Assembly (NCBI GenBank): GCA_020161505.1
Contig: JAIUNY010000026.1
Location: 1 to 41,272, forward strand
DNA from: Armatimonadota bacterium
GTDB taxonomy: Bacteria > Armatimonadota > Fimbriimonadia > Fimbriimonadales > Fimbriimonadaceae
Direction: 5' to 3'
DNA length: 41,272 bases
Part shown: in pieces, positions 16,702 through 24,975 of the stretch
How positions within the stretch are numbered: position 1 is the stretch's first letter
How the letters are laid out: each line of letters begins with the position of its first letter
Notes under the pieces: generated by a model
What the model was told of the DNA's origin: nothing
Database searches by the model: none
The model's input: the letters and a program-made list of their open reading frames with translations, nothing else
Program-made: the position numbers and the translations under genes

Positions 16702-17337
16702 ATGCTGAGACCCGCATTGTTGGCCGCTGTCTCGATGCTTGCCGTCGCTTTTGGCCAGGCGACCACGACCGCGACTCCCCTCAAGCCCGGCGCCGACGCT
16801 CCTCCCCTGAAGGTGAGCGAATGGGTGAAGGGCAAAGAGATCAAGAGCTTTGAACCCGGCATGGTGTATGTCGTCGAGTTCTGGGCAACTTGGTGCGGCC
16901 CTTGCAAGACCTCGATTCCTCACATCACCGAACTTGCCAAGAAGCACAAGGGCAAGGTCGAAGTCATCGGCGTTTCCATCTGGGAGCGCGGCGATGACAT
17001 CCCGACCATGGTCAAGGACTTCGTGAAGGAATTCGGCGACAAGATGGACTACAACGTGGCCATCGATAGTGCCGACACCCACATGACCAAGGCCTGGATG
17101 GAAGCGGGCTACCGCAACGGAATCCCCAGCGCCTTCATCGTGAATGGCGAAGGCAAGGTCGCTTGGATCGGTCACCCGATGCAAATGGACAAGCCGCTCG
17201 AAGACACGATCAACGGCACCATCGACATCGAGGCCAACGCCAAGGCGTACGACAAGTACATCGAAGGCCGCAAGCTGGAAGTCGAAATCAACGCCAAGAT
17301 GGGTGCCGCCAACAAGGCGATGGCCGCCGGGAATTAG
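16702..17337 (+). CDS. Secreted TlpA/thioredoxin-like protein, truncated by an in-frame amber codon
   Basis: 211 residues up to TAG 17335-17337. The signal peptide is MLRPALLAAVSMLAVAFGQA. A thioredoxin domain follows with VEFWATWCGPCKTS (C65, C68 redox pair), the cis-Pro region NGIPSAFIVNGEGKVAWIGHP, and an N-terminal GADAPPLKVSEWV as in TlpA/AhpC-type proteins, so it probably acts as an extracytoplasmic thiol reductase. After the stop, the same frame stays open for another 150 codons encoding a helical repeat region, so the full gene appears to be 362 residues with a nonsense codon at position 212. A single change from TAC or TAT (Tyr) would explain it. TATTGT at 16689-16694 lies 7 nt before the ATG. 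Confidence 0.85.
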   Translation: MLRPALLAAVSMLAVAFGQATTTATPLKPGADAPPLKVSEWVKGKEIKSFEPGMVYVVEFWATWCGPCKTSIPHITELAKKHKGKVEVIGVSIWERGDDIPTMVKDFVKEFGDKMDYNVAIDSADTHMTKAWMEAGYRNGIPSAFIVNGEGKVAWIGHPMQMDKPLEDTINGTIDIEANAKAYDKYIEGRKLEVEINAKMGAANKAMAAGN

Positions 17338-17790
17338 GCCGAAGCCGACGCTCTCTATGCCGAAGCCCAAAAGCTGAATCCGAACCTCGCCGGAAGCATC
17401 CGACTGAACCGCATCGTCTCCGCAAGCCAGCACAGCACGGAGCTTGCGACCAAGGCCTTCAGTTCGGCCAAGGATTCGATGACCGGCCCGGACATGGCTC
17501 TGCTGGCCTTCAACCTCAGCCGACAGCAAAGCCCGAAGGCCGATCTGGTCGCCGTCGTGGCGGACGCTGGACTCGGAAAGGTGGACGCGAAAACCGAAGT
17601 CTTGGCTTACTACTACACCGGCATGGCGTACACCAACGTGGCCAAGTGGGATAAGTCAGTCGAAGCCTTCGAAAAGGGCATCGCCAACTTCGACGGCGGC
17701 CCGATGGCCACCGACGAGCGCAACAAGGGTCTGCGCGAAGCCATGGTCAAAGCCCGCGACGCCGCTGCCGCCAAGAAAGCTGGAAACTAA
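17338..17790 (+). pseudogene. In-frame continuation of the thioredoxin gene: TPR-like C-terminal half after the amber codon
   Basis: 150 codons directly after TAG, in the same frame and with the same codon style, ending at TAA 17788-17790. It begins AEADALYAEAQKLNPNLAGS and holds helical, TPR-like sequence such as YYYTGMAYTNVAKWDKSVEA, ending KARDAAAAKKAGN. Both halves end in a similar AAGN/KAGN tail. No convincing start or ribosome site lies just after the stop; the first in-frame ATG is 17479, which would drop 47 codons of evident coding sequence. It is either a recent nonsense allele, a sequencing error, or a site of amber readthrough. A strong terminator 20 bp after TAA shows the transcription unit ends here. 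Confidence 0.7.
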
Positions 17791-17809
17791 GCGTCGTCAA
17801 CGCAAAATC

Positions 17810-17850
17810 AAGATGGGCGGCCTCCACTCGGAGGCCGCCCATCTTTTTTC
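17810..17850 (+). terminator. Intrinsic terminator between convergent thioredoxin and argH genes
   Basis: AAGATGGGCGGCCTCC, loop ACTC, GGAGGCCGCCCATCTT followed by TTTTC: a 16-bp stem. It lies tail-to-tail before argH and may work in both directions. Confidence 0.93.
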
Positions 17851-17863
17851 TTTCCGTTCCGGC

Positions 17864-19258
17864 TCACGACCATAGACGGGTGAATCCCGCTTCTTCGAGG
17901 AGCGACTGAGCAAGGTCAAGCTGACTCCGCACCGCAACTGGCCCCGTGCCACCTTGCGACTCCCGACGCGTCCGACTCGACTCGGGGGTCAAGGCCGAAA
18001 CAGTTGACTCATCGGCGAGCTCAGAGAACCCTTTGAGCTGCTCCAACGAAAGATCCTCCAACCCGATCCCGGCCTCAAGACAGAACCGCACCGCCTTCCC
18101 GGCAATCTCATGCGCTTCCCGGAACGGAACTCCTTTCGCCGCGAGTGCATCCGCCAGATCAGTGGCGGTGGAGAAATCACCATGGATCGCGGCTCGCATC
18201 CTCTCCGGCCGAAACTCCGCCGCGACGACCATTCTGGTCATCCCTTCGAGACACGCTAGGGTCATCCGATGCGCCTGGAACATCGCCGGCTTGTCCTCCT
18301 GAGTGTCCCTGTTGTAGCCCAGAACCAGCCCTTTCATCATCATCGAAAGCTGACTGTAGGCTCCCAAAGGCACGCCACTCTTCCCGCGAATCAACTCCGC
18401 GATGTCGGGATTCCGTTTCTGCGGCATGATGCTGCTTCCGGTGGTCAACTCGTCTGGCAAACGCAGATAGCCGAACTCCGGGGTCGTCCAGAGCACAAAC
18501 TCCTGAGCCATTCGCGAGAGATCGAGCATCAGCAAATTCGACACGTGCAGAAAATCCAGGATGAAACTCCTGTCGCTCGTGCCATCGAGAGCGTTGGGTG
18601 TGGGCGCATCAAAACCCAGCTCGGTCGCCGTCATCGCGCGATCAATCCCAAAAGGAGTCCCCGCTAAAGCCGCCGATCCAAGAGGACATCCCCCCGTCGA
18701 TTCCGCGACCCACCCCAGCCGATGCCCATGCCTCTGAAAGGCGAAGAAAAGCGCCAGGAAATGAAACCCGAGAGAAATCGGCTGCCCGTGCTGCTGATGA
18801 GTCACGCCGGGCATCAGAGTATCCGCGTGCTTCTTCGCCTGCTCCAGCAAACCCGATTGCAGTGCTTTGATCCCAGCCTCCAGCACCGGCAACTGCCCCC
18901 GAATCCAGAGTCGAACATCCGTGGCGACCTGGTCGTTGCGGCTTCGCGCTGTGTGCAGCTTTCCCGCCACATCGCCCACCAATTCACCGAGGCGAACCTC
19001 GACCGCGGTGTGAATATCCTCGACATCTTTTGGGAGCCTTTGGGGTCCTTCTTCCAGGATCTGACCAAGACCCGCCAGGAGCAATTCCCCCTCTTCCGGA
19101 GAGAGAATCCCCACTGAGGCAAGCATCCGCGCATGGGCCATGGAGCCCCGGACATCCTCGGCGAAGAAGGTCAGATCGCTCGCCAAAGATTCGCCGAAGG
19201 CGACGGCAAATGCTTCGCCGTCGCCTTCGCCAAACACCCCGCCCCAGAGCTTGCGCAT
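17864..19258 (-). CDS. argH: Argininosuccinate lyase
   Basis: 464 residues. It splits argininosuccinate into arginine and fumarate, the last step of arginine synthesis. Family blocks are MRKLWGGVF at the N-terminus, DVEDIHTAVEVRL, KLHTARSRNDQVATD, MPGVTHQQHGQP with a candidate catalytic H154, and the fumarase-superfamily signature GSSIMPQKRNPD (274-285). It starts 5 bp after the argG stop, so the two are co-transcribed. Confidence 0.97.
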   Translation of the reverse strand: MRKLWGGVFGEGDGEAFAVAFGESLASDLTFFAEDVRGSMAHARMLASVGILSPEEGELLLAGLGQILEEGPQRLPKDVEDIHTAVEVRLGELVGDVAGKLHTARSRNDQVATDVRLWIRGQLPVLEAGIKALQSGLLEQAKKHADTLMPGVTHQQHGQPISLGFHFLALFFAFQRHGHRLGWVAESTGGCPLGSAALAGTPFGIDRAMTATELGFDAPTPNALDGTSDRSFILDFLHVSNLLMLDLSRMAQEFVLWTTPEFGYLRLPDELTTGSSIMPQKRNPDIAELIRGKSGVPLGAYSQLSMMMKGLVLGYNRDTQEDKPAMFQAHRMTLACLEGMTRMVVAAEFRPERMRAAIHGDFSTATDLADALAAKGVPFREAHEIAGKAVRFCLEAGIGLEDLSLEQLKGFSELADESTVSALTPESSRTRRESQGGTGPVAVRSQLDLAQSLLEEAGFTRLWS

Positions 19259-19263
19259 GATGG

Positions 19264-20460
19264 TTACAAGGCTCCGGACGACTTGAGCTTCGCGTAGAGC
19301 AAGCTCGCCATGCCGTGGGTCTTCACCATGCCCGTCATCTGCGATTGCTCCAGAGCTTCGACATCATCAAAGCTCGCCGCCGCCTCGCTGTAGAGCGCGA
19401 ATGGCGATGATCGCTGCATGATCTGCATGGAGCTCTTAAAGAGCCGCAGCGTGACGTCACCCGTCACCCGAGTCTGCACCGATCCGATAAACGCGTTCAG
19501 ATCCTCCATAAACGGATCCCACCAGAGGCCCTGATAGGCCATCTCTGCCCACTGCTGATCCACTTGAGCCTTAAATCGTCGCTCGGGGTGCGTAGTCACC
19601 AGAGCTTCCAGGCCCTTGTGGGCATGAATGAGCATGGTCGCACCCGGGCACTCGTAGTTCTCGCGCACCTTGAGACCGATCATGCGGTCTTCCATCATGT
19701 CGATCCGGCCAACCCCGTTGCGCCCGGCGATTTCGTTCGCCTTGGCGACAATTGCCGCCGGGGCCAGAGCCTCGCCGTTGATCGCGACGGGATTCCCCTT
19801 CTCAAAGGAGATCGTCACCGATTCCGGCTCGTTCGGGCAGGCATCGAAGCCTCGCGTCCATTGGAAAATCTCCTCCGGCGGCGCATAGCTCGGATCTTCC
19901 AGTCGACCGCCCTCGATCGAGCGTCCCCAGAGGTTTTCGTCAATGGACCAAATCTTGTCCTTGCTCTGGCCAATCGGAGCCCCGACTTTCTCGGCGTACT
20001 CGATTTCCCAGGTTCGGGTGAGGTTGGCGTCCCGAATCGGCGCAATGATCGGGATTTCTGGAGCAAACATGCGCAGTCCAAATTCGATGCGGAACTGGTC
20101 GTTCCCCTTACCCGTGCAGCCATGGACGAACGCATCTGCCTTCACTTTGAGTCCGTAGAGTGCCGCTTGTTGCCCAATGATCGGGCGAGCAATCGCCGTG
20201 CTGAGGGGGTATCCGAAGTAATCCGCGTTGGCGTGAATCGCCGGGAAACAGTGCTGCGCCGCGAACTCTTCCTTCACATCCAAAACCACGTGCTCGGTGC
20301 CCATGATCTTGGCGCGCTCGGTGGCTTGGTCGATGTCGGCTTGGGGCTGGCCGACGTCGATGCACACGGTGGAAATCCGCTCAAATCCCCGCTCCCGCAT
20401 CAAGGGTACGCAGACCGTTGTGTCGAGACCGCCGGAATAGATAATGAGCGCATGCTTCAT
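19264..20460 (-). CDS. argG: Argininosuccinate synthase
   Basis: 398 residues. It joins citrulline and aspartate using ATP. The PP-loop is ALIIYSGGLDTTV (4-16). Further markers are DVGQPQADIDQA, ARPIIGQQAALYG, VHGCTGKGNDQFRIE and GRNGVGRIDMMEDRMIGLK. It is first of the argG-argH operon. On the minus strand CAGAAT (20473-20468) lies 7 nt before the ATG and could be the -10 of a leaderless transcript. No ARG-box-like operator was recognised. Upstream, on the same strand, is a VapBC-type pair. Confidence 0.97.
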   Translation of the reverse strand: MKHALIIYSGGLDTTVCVPLMRERGFERISTVCIDVGQPQADIDQATERAKIMGTEHVVLDVKEEFAAQHCFPAIHANADYFGYPLSTAIARPIIGQQAALYGLKVKADAFVHGCTGKGNDQFRIEFGLRMFAPEIPIIAPIRDANLTRTWEIEYAEKVGAPIGQSKDKIWSIDENLWGRSIEGGRLEDPSYAPPEEIFQWTRGFDACPNEPESVTISFEKGNPVAINGEALAPAAIVAKANEIAGRNGVGRIDMMEDRMIGLKVRENYECPGATMLIHAHKGLEALVTTHPERRFKAQVDQQWAEMAYQGLWWDPFMEDLNAFIGSVQTRVTGDVTLRLFKSSMQIMQRSSPFALYSEAAASFDDVEALEQSQMTGMVKTHGMASLLYAKLKSSGAL

Positions 20461-20521
20461 GCCTCGGATTCTGGCACCCTGGGGGAGCCCGGGCGGGGCT
20501 TTCTGTGGGTAGTCCGACGAC

Positions 20522-20881
20522 TTACAAGATCGATATGGCAGGGGTAACTCGCAGGCCCGGTACGTTCAGGAATCCCTTGTCCATGGTCATCAATTCTGCT
20601 TGAGCCACAATCGCGGTCGCGGCAATGATCGCATCGGGGAGGCGGAGAGAAGTAGCCCGTTTCAGCTGGATAGCCTGCGCGACAACATCATCATCGAGCC
20701 CGACGATAGTCAAATCTTGAATCAAGTCCAGAAGCGCCCGCTCTTCCTGGGCGGTGATTCTCGGGAATGCAAGCATTTCAATTTTCGAAATCACACTGAC
20801 CAGGTAGGTTTGAGGGGGGAGTTGTGTTGCGAGCTTTCCCGTTGCCAGCAGGATGAGCACATTCGTATCGAGAACAGTCAC
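20522..20881 (-). CDS. vapC: PIN-domain toxin, VapC-like
   Basis: 119 residues if translation starts at GTG 20881, which overlaps the antitoxin stop as GTGA; GTG 20890 would add MGS. The PIN ribonuclease core is complete: VLDTNVLI with the first Asp, SKIEMLAF with the Glu, LRLPDAIIAATAIVAQ with the third acidic residue, and LMTMDKGF with the fourth. VapC toxins cleave tRNA or rRNA. It is directly downstream of a small antitoxin-like gene, the standard VapBC order, and 61 bp upstream of argG. Confidence 0.87.
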   Translation of the reverse strand: MTVLDTNVLILLATGKLATQLPPQTYLVSVISKIEMLAFPRITAQEERALLDLIQDLTIVGLDDDVVAQAIQLKRATSLRLPDAIIAATAIVAQAELMTMDKGFLNVPGLRVTPAISIL

Positions 20882-21090
20882 CGATCCCACTCAGCCCGCA
20901 TCTGATGCTGCCACTCGAGTGCATCGCCATCAAAGTGAAGCTTGCCAGCGTGGCGACTCAGATCGACGATCTTCGTCGGAAAGCGCGACGTGCGGTTCGA
21001 CTCAAGCAGGTGATGAGCAAGCTCAATTTGCTCTGCAGCGGAAAGCCTCTCAAGCTCCTTCTTGATTTCGGACAATTTCGGGTTGTTCAT
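20878..21090 (-). CDS. Probable VapB-type antitoxin, 70 aa
   Basis: A small charged protein, MNNPKLSEIKKELERLSAAE then QIELAHHLLE, ending DALEWQHQMRAEWDR. The N-terminal helical part resembles the short DNA-binding/dimer helices of antitoxins paired with PIN toxins, while the C-terminal aromatic/acidic part would bind VapC. No clear AbrB or RHH motif is seen, so the subfamily is uncertain. The start may instead be GTG 21102, with TATTGT (21115-21110, minus) 7 nt before it, or TTG 21126. The toxin gene overlaps its stop. Confidence 0.7.
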   Translation of the reverse strand: MNNPKLSEIKKELERLSAAEQIELAHHLLESNRTSRFPTKIVDLSRHAGKLHFDGDALEWQHQMRAEWDR

Positions 21091-21119
21091 ATAGTCGCAC
21101 ACCCATTTTACAATACTCC

Positions 21120-21141
21120 GAGGCAAAACGACTTTTGCCTC
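21120..21141. other. Perfect 9-bp palindrome upstream of the VapBC pair
   Basis: GAGGCAAAA-CGAC-TTTTGCCTC, 21120-21141. It lies just upstream of the antitoxin -10 candidate, between divergent genes, so it could be the autoregulatory operator of the toxin-antitoxin complex. Confidence 0.45.
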
Positions 21142-21239
21142 CTCGACCCGGCAAATTCATCTCGCAGAACCGTAGTATCCAGACAGGTCAGGATCGGTAT
21201 AGTTATTGCTTCTCCTGCTTTTTCTTGGTGGACAAATCT

Positions 21240-22058
21240 ATGATCGGTGCGGTTCCCTCCTCTCGCTGGACGCGTGGACTGGTGGTCGCGGCAGTGGCCG
21301 CGAGCGCCTATGCCTTCGCGACAACTAGCAACCCCACGACTTCCCCGCGGCGGGTCATTGACTCGCGCACACAAATCGCCATCGACTGCTCAATCCAGCC
21401 CGACATGTTCCCGCGCGAATGGCGATCTCCTGAGATCCGCGCCTCCGCTGTCGAACTCAGCGACACCGAAGTCGAGCGTAGCCACACCATGATCTCCGCC
21501 GCGATGGCGAAGTATCCCGACGAGGTGCTGAAACGCAACTTGAAGGCCGTCTTCGTGGCCCGCGAACTCCGATTCTTCGATCTCCCCTACGGAGGCACCA
21601 ACAGCCTGGACACCGTCTACATTGCCAACGATGGCGTGCGCAACGGATTCAGCAATCGATTCCTCGAAGGCGCTTTCCACCACGAGTTCAGCAGCATCCT
21701 GCTCCGCAACCACGACCGAGAATTCCCCAAGGACGAATGGCAATCCGCCCTTCCGAAGCACTTTGAGTACCGGGGCGACGGCACGCAATCCGTGCGCGAA
21801 GGAACCGCCAGCACCTGGTACGACCCTCGCCTTAACGAACAAGGATTCCTCAGCCAATACTCCACCAGCAGCAAGGAAGAAGACTTCAACATGATCGCCG
21901 AGGCCCTCATGACCGGCGACAATCGCTTCTGGATGCGCGTGGAGCGATACCCCGCTTTGCGCAAGAAAGCCGAACTCGTCGCCAAGTTCTACGGGCGCAT
22001 CGATTCCGCCCTCACCTGGGAGCGACTCCAGAGTTTTGCCCAGGCCCGAGAGGACTGA
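21240..22058 (+). CDS. Exported protein resembling zinc metallopeptidases
   Basis: 272 residues from ATG 21240. The N-terminal segment RGLVVAAVAASAYAFATTS looks like a signal peptide or anchor. The middle holds NRFLEGAFHHEFSSILLRNH and, 55-60 residues later, FLSQYSTSSKEEDFNMIAEA. The order of an HE-containing helix followed by SxxEEDFxxxAE resembles gluzincin-type metallopeptidases, where HExxH and a later Glu bind zinc. Here the second His of HExxH is replaced (HEFSS), so activity is uncertain. TATAGT at 21198-21203 is a possible -10. The upstream in-frame extension to 21135 is rejected because it lacks the signal-peptide form. The family call is inference. Confidence 0.6.
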   Translation: MIGAVPSSRWTRGLVVAAVAASAYAFATTSNPTTSPRRVIDSRTQIAIDCSIQPDMFPREWRSPEIRASAVELSDTEVERSHTMISAAMAKYPDEVLKRNLKAVFVARELRFFDLPYGGTNSLDTVYIANDGVRNGFSNRFLEGAFHHEFSSILLRNHDREFPKDEWQSALPKHFEYRGDGTQSVREGTASTWYDPRLNEQGFLSQYSTSSKEEDFNMIAEALMTGDNRFWMRVERYPALRKKAELVAKFYGRIDSALTWERLQSFAQARED

Positions 22059-22080
22059 TCCGCCACACTAAAGCAATCTG

Positions 22081-22500
22081 ATGCCGGTCACGATTGCCAA
22101 GGAGTTCCGATGGGAAATGGGTCACCGTCTTGCGTTTCATACGCAAGGGTGCCAGAACCTGCACGGGCATTCCTACAAGGTGATTTTGGAGCTCACGGGT
22201 GAGCCCGATGCCAACGGCATGGTGCTCGACTACGGAGATCTCGGCGTGCTCATCAAGCCGATCCTGGCCCAGTGGGATCACTCGATGATGCTCGATGAAA
22301 CGGACGAGCCGATGGTCGGCGTCCTGAAAGAGAGAGGAATGAAGCTCACGCTTGTTCCCTTCCCTCCCACCGCCGAGAACATCGCCCTCGATCTTCTGAC
22401 CCGGCTCTCCCCCGACATCCATCTCCCTGGCGGCACAAATTTCGCCGTCACCGTTCTGGAGACCTCCAACTCCAGTGCCCGCGTGGAAACAGTTTTATGA
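22081..22500 (+). CDS. queD: 6-carboxy-5,6,7,8-tetrahydropterin synthase / 6-pyruvoyl-tetrahydropterin synthase family
   Basis: 139 residues. Zinc ligands H15 (EMGHR), H28 and H30 (LHGHSY) and the catalytic C24 (QGCQNLHGH) are present, as are DYGDLGVLIKPIL, the WDHSMMLD segment and VTVLETSNSSA with the substrate-binding Glu. QueD makes 6-carboxytetrahydropterin for queuosine/7-deazaguanine synthesis. A PTPS role is possible, but the compact form fits QueD. No other que genes are nearby. It overlaps hpt by 4 bp (ATGA), pairing two GTP/purine-linked enzymes. Confidence 0.9.
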   Translation: MPVTIAKEFRWEMGHRLAFHTQGCQNLHGHSYKVILELTGEPDANGMVLDYGDLGVLIKPILAQWDHSMMLDETDEPMVGVLKERGMKLTLVPFPPTAENIALDLLTRLSPDIHLPGGTNFAVTVLETSNSSARVETVL

Positions 22501-23027
22501 AGCCTCACCTCGAAGTCCTGATCACTGAAGAGCAAATCGCCCAGCGCGTCAAAGAGATGGCCTCCGAGATCCGCGCCGAAGTCGGGCCGGAGCCTTTGAT
22601 CCTCCTCTGCGTGCTGAAGGGCGCATTCCCGTTCCTCGCCGATCTCTCCCGCGCCCTGGATGGGGATGTGCGGGTGGACTTCGTCCAAACCTCCAGCTAT
22701 GCGGGGGGACGCAGCTCGAGTGGCGCTGTGCGCATCGTGAAGGATCACGAGATCGACATCACCGGTCACCATGTGGTCATCGTCGAAGACATCGTGGACA
22801 CGGGGCTCACCCTGGCGTATCTTCGAGAGCTTCTCAGCACCCGGCAGCCGAAGAGCCTGCGTGTGGCCAGTTTCCTCTCCAAACCTGAAGCCCATCAGCA
22901 TGAAAACCTCGCTGATTTCATCGGGTTTGAGATTCCCAAGAAGTTTGTGGTAGGATATGGCTTAGACGACGGCGAACTGTATCGCAATCTGCCATACGTC
23001 GCAGTCCTCTCCGAAAGTGCTCCCTGA
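22497..23027 (+). CDS. hpt: Hypoxanthine phosphoribosyltransferase
   Basis: 176 residues. It salvages hypoxanthine and guanine to IMP and GMP with PRPP. The PRPP-binding motif is HVVIVEDIVDTGLTLAYL, with LILLCVLKGAFPFLADLSR upstream (the PPi loop) and FIGFEIPKKFVVGYGLDDGE near the C-terminus, all typical of HPRT. It is translationally coupled to queD. No terminator was found in the 119 bp before rho. Confidence 0.95.
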   Translation: MKPHLEVLITEEQIAQRVKEMASEIRAEVGPEPLILLCVLKGAFPFLADLSRALDGDVRVDFVQTSSYAGGRSSSGAVRIVKDHEIDITGHHVVIVEDIVDTGLTLAYLRELLSTRQPKSLRVASFLSKPEAHQHENLADFIGFEIPKKFVVGYGLDDGELYRNLPYVAVLSESAP

Positions 23028-23146
23028 TTCTCAGGAGTCATTTCTCTTCTCTGAATCGCCTCTCGGGGCGTGGCCTTTTCGGGGTGCGGACGCGTGGTCT
23101 GTTCTCTTGAACCCCTCTCCTTTCACATCTGTGAAACCCAATTCCC

Positions 23147-24532
23147 ATGAGTCACACCTTTCGTCCGCGAAAATCCGATGGCGGCAATCGCAACAATAAC
23201 AACCGACGGCGCGGCCGCAACGATCGCCCGCGAGATAACGATCAGGCCGATCTTGAGGGCCTGCCAGAAATCGATTTCAACCACCTTGATCAGCTCGGCC
23301 CTGCTGACCTCGCCAAGCTCGTTAAAAAACACAAGCTGAGCCTGGACACCGACAAGAGCCTGCTCATCGAGACCCTGCTCCCCATCGTCAACGCCGAGCA
23401 GGAAGCGGTTTACAAAAAGGGGATTCTCGATCTCCTCCCCGATGGCTGGGGATTCCTCCGCCGACCCAACTACCAACCCTCCCCCGAGGATGTGTACGTC
23501 AGCCAGAGCCAGGTCAAGCGATTCGGTCTGCGATCCGGCGACACCGTTTTCGGCCAGGTTCGCCTGCCGAAAGAGGGCGAAAAGTACATGGGCATGCTCC
23601 GCGTCGAGAGCGTTAACGGGTTCGCGACTCAATCGCCGGAGATGCAAAATCGCCGCGATTTTGAGAATCTCACCCCTCTCTTCCCCGACACCCGATTCCG
23701 CCAAGAAACCGAGCCGGAGAAGATTGTCGGTCGGATCATTGATCTCATTGCCCCCATCGGTATGGGTCAACGCGGTCTGATTGTCGCCCCGCCCAAGGCC
23801 GGTAAGACAACGATCGTCAAGTCGATTGCCAACAGTATCGCCGTCAACCACCCGGATGTCGTGCTCATGGTGCTCCTCGTGGACGAGCGTCCGGAAGAAG
23901 TCACCGACATGCGCCGCTTTGTGAAGGGCCAGGTGATCTCCTCGACCTTCGATGAGCCCGCCGACAACCACATGCGCGTCGCCGATCTTTGTCTGGAGCA
24001 AGCCAAGCGACTCGTCGAAGCGGGCAAGGATGTTGTCATTCTCCTCGACTCGATCACACGTCTGAGCCGCGCCAGCAACCTGACCATCAACCCGAGCGGA
24101 CGAACCCTTTCCGGTGGTCTCGACCCAGCGGCCCTCTATCGCCCGCGCCGATTCTTCGGTGCCGCGCGCAACATCGAGGAAGGCGGATCGCTCACGATCA
24201 TCGCCACCGCACTCGTCGATACGGGCTCCAAGATGGACGATGCGATCTTCGAGGAGTTCAAGGGCACGGGCAACATGGAAATTGTTCTCGACCGCGACCT
24301 CGCCGAGCGCCGCATCTGGCCCGCGATTGATGTCCGCAAGTCGAGCACCCGCCACGAGGAAGCCCTCTTCGGCGGCGAAACACTGGAGGCGGTCTACCAC
24401 CTCCACCGTATGCTTGCCAACAGCAAAGACACCGTCGACGCCACCGAGTCCCTCATCAAGCTCCTCAAGCGCACCCCCAGCAACGAGGCCTTCCTCGCCG
24501 GGGTCATCGCGAAGACAAAAGCCACGGTCTAG
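23147..24532 (+). CDS. rho: Transcription termination factor Rho
   Basis: 461 residues. The N-terminus is a short Arg/Asn/Gly-rich tract ([20 protein letters not shown]), as in many high-GC or deep-branching Rho proteins. A Rho-N helical domain follows ([20 protein letters not shown]), then the RNA-binding cold-shock-like domain with [20 protein letters not shown]. The RecA-like motor has Walker [28 protein letters not shown], Walker [16 protein letters not shown] and the Q/R-loop region [20 protein letters not shown]. An intrinsic terminator follows directly. No clear ribosome site precedes ATG 23147. Confidence 0.97.
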   Translation: MSHTFRPRKSDGGNRNNNNRRRGRNDRPRDNDQADLEGLPEIDFNHLDQLGPADLAKLVKKHKLSLDTDKSLLIETLLPIVNAEQEAVYKKGILDLLPDGWGFLRRPNYQPSPEDVYVSQSQVKRFGLRSGDTVFGQVRLPKEGEKYMGMLRVESVNGFATQSPEMQNRRDFENLTPLFPDTRFRQETEPEKIVGRIIDLIAPIGMGQRGLIVAPPKAGKTTIVKSIANSIAVNHPDVVLMVLLVDERPEEVTDMRRFVKGQVISSTFDEPADNHMRVADLCLEQAKRLVEAGKDVVILLDSITRLSRASNLTINPSGRTLSGGLDPAALYRPRRFFGAARNIEEGGSLTIIATALVDTGSKMDDAIFEEFKGTGNMEIVLDRDLAERRIWPAIDVRKSSTRHEEALFGGETLEAVYHLHRMLANSKDTVDATESLIKLLKRTPSNEAFLAGVIAKTKATV

Positions 24533-24563
24533 GGTTCTCACGGACTCTCAGGAGAGAGGTTCA

Positions 24564-24600
24564 CCCCCGGGAAGCACACTCGCTCCCGGGGGATTTTCTT
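24564..24600 (+). terminator. Intrinsic terminator of rho
   Basis: CCCCCGGGA (24564-24572), 11-nt loop, TCCCGGGGG (24584-24592), then ATTTTCTT. Confidence 0.85.
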
Positions 24601-24647
24601 CCCAAAAGCACCAACCCCCAATATGCCCTGTCCCGGTTGCCCCGGGG

Positions 24648-24781
24648 GCCCCGATGCCTTCAGGGTCGGGAGACCACCAACTCCCAATCGACGCCCTCTC
24701 CCAGAATTCCCATTCTGAGGGAGGGTGCCCGAAGGGCGGGTGGGGGAAATCCGTACTCGGTTGGGCGGTAGCCCAATCGAG
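24648..24781 (+). repeat. 134-bp intergenic repeat, copy 1
   Basis: It runs from GCCCCGATGCCTTCAGGGTC to the AATCGAG at 24775-24781 and is near-identical to copy 2. Its centre is an imperfect palindrome around CAGAATTCCCATTCTG (CCCTCTCCCAGAAT/ATTCTGAGGGAGGG, two positions changed to wobble or mismatch). It is non-coding and lies in the 443-bp tail-to-tail gap between rho and deoC. Confidence 0.85.
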
Positions 24782-24815
24782 TCTGCCTACTGCTTGATGT
24801 CAGCCTCTCCCGGGT

Positions 24816-24949
24816 GCCCCGATCCCTTCAGGGTCGGGAGATCACCAACTCCCAATCGACGCCCTCCCCCAGAATTCCCATTCTGGGGGAGGGTGCCCGA
24901 AGGGCGGGTGGGGGAAATCCGTGCTCGGTTGGGCGATAGCCGAATCGAG
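24816..24949 (+). repeat. 134-bp intergenic repeat, copy 2
   Basis: The same 134-bp unit in direct orientation, starting 168 bp after copy 1 (34-bp spacer). Its central hairpin is perfect here: CCCTCCCCCAGAAT (stem), TCCC (loop), ATTCTGGGGGAGGG. The part GGGTGCCCGAAGGGCGGGTG plus GGGGAAATCCGT is the section also found near 9.2 kb. Confidence 0.85.
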
Positions 24950-24975
24950 CCCTACGCCATTAAAACCGAATCCCC

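Noticed and set aside
23123-24541. Minus-strand 472-codon open frame opposite rho
   Set aside because: Shadow of rho; no domain and no plausible start signals.
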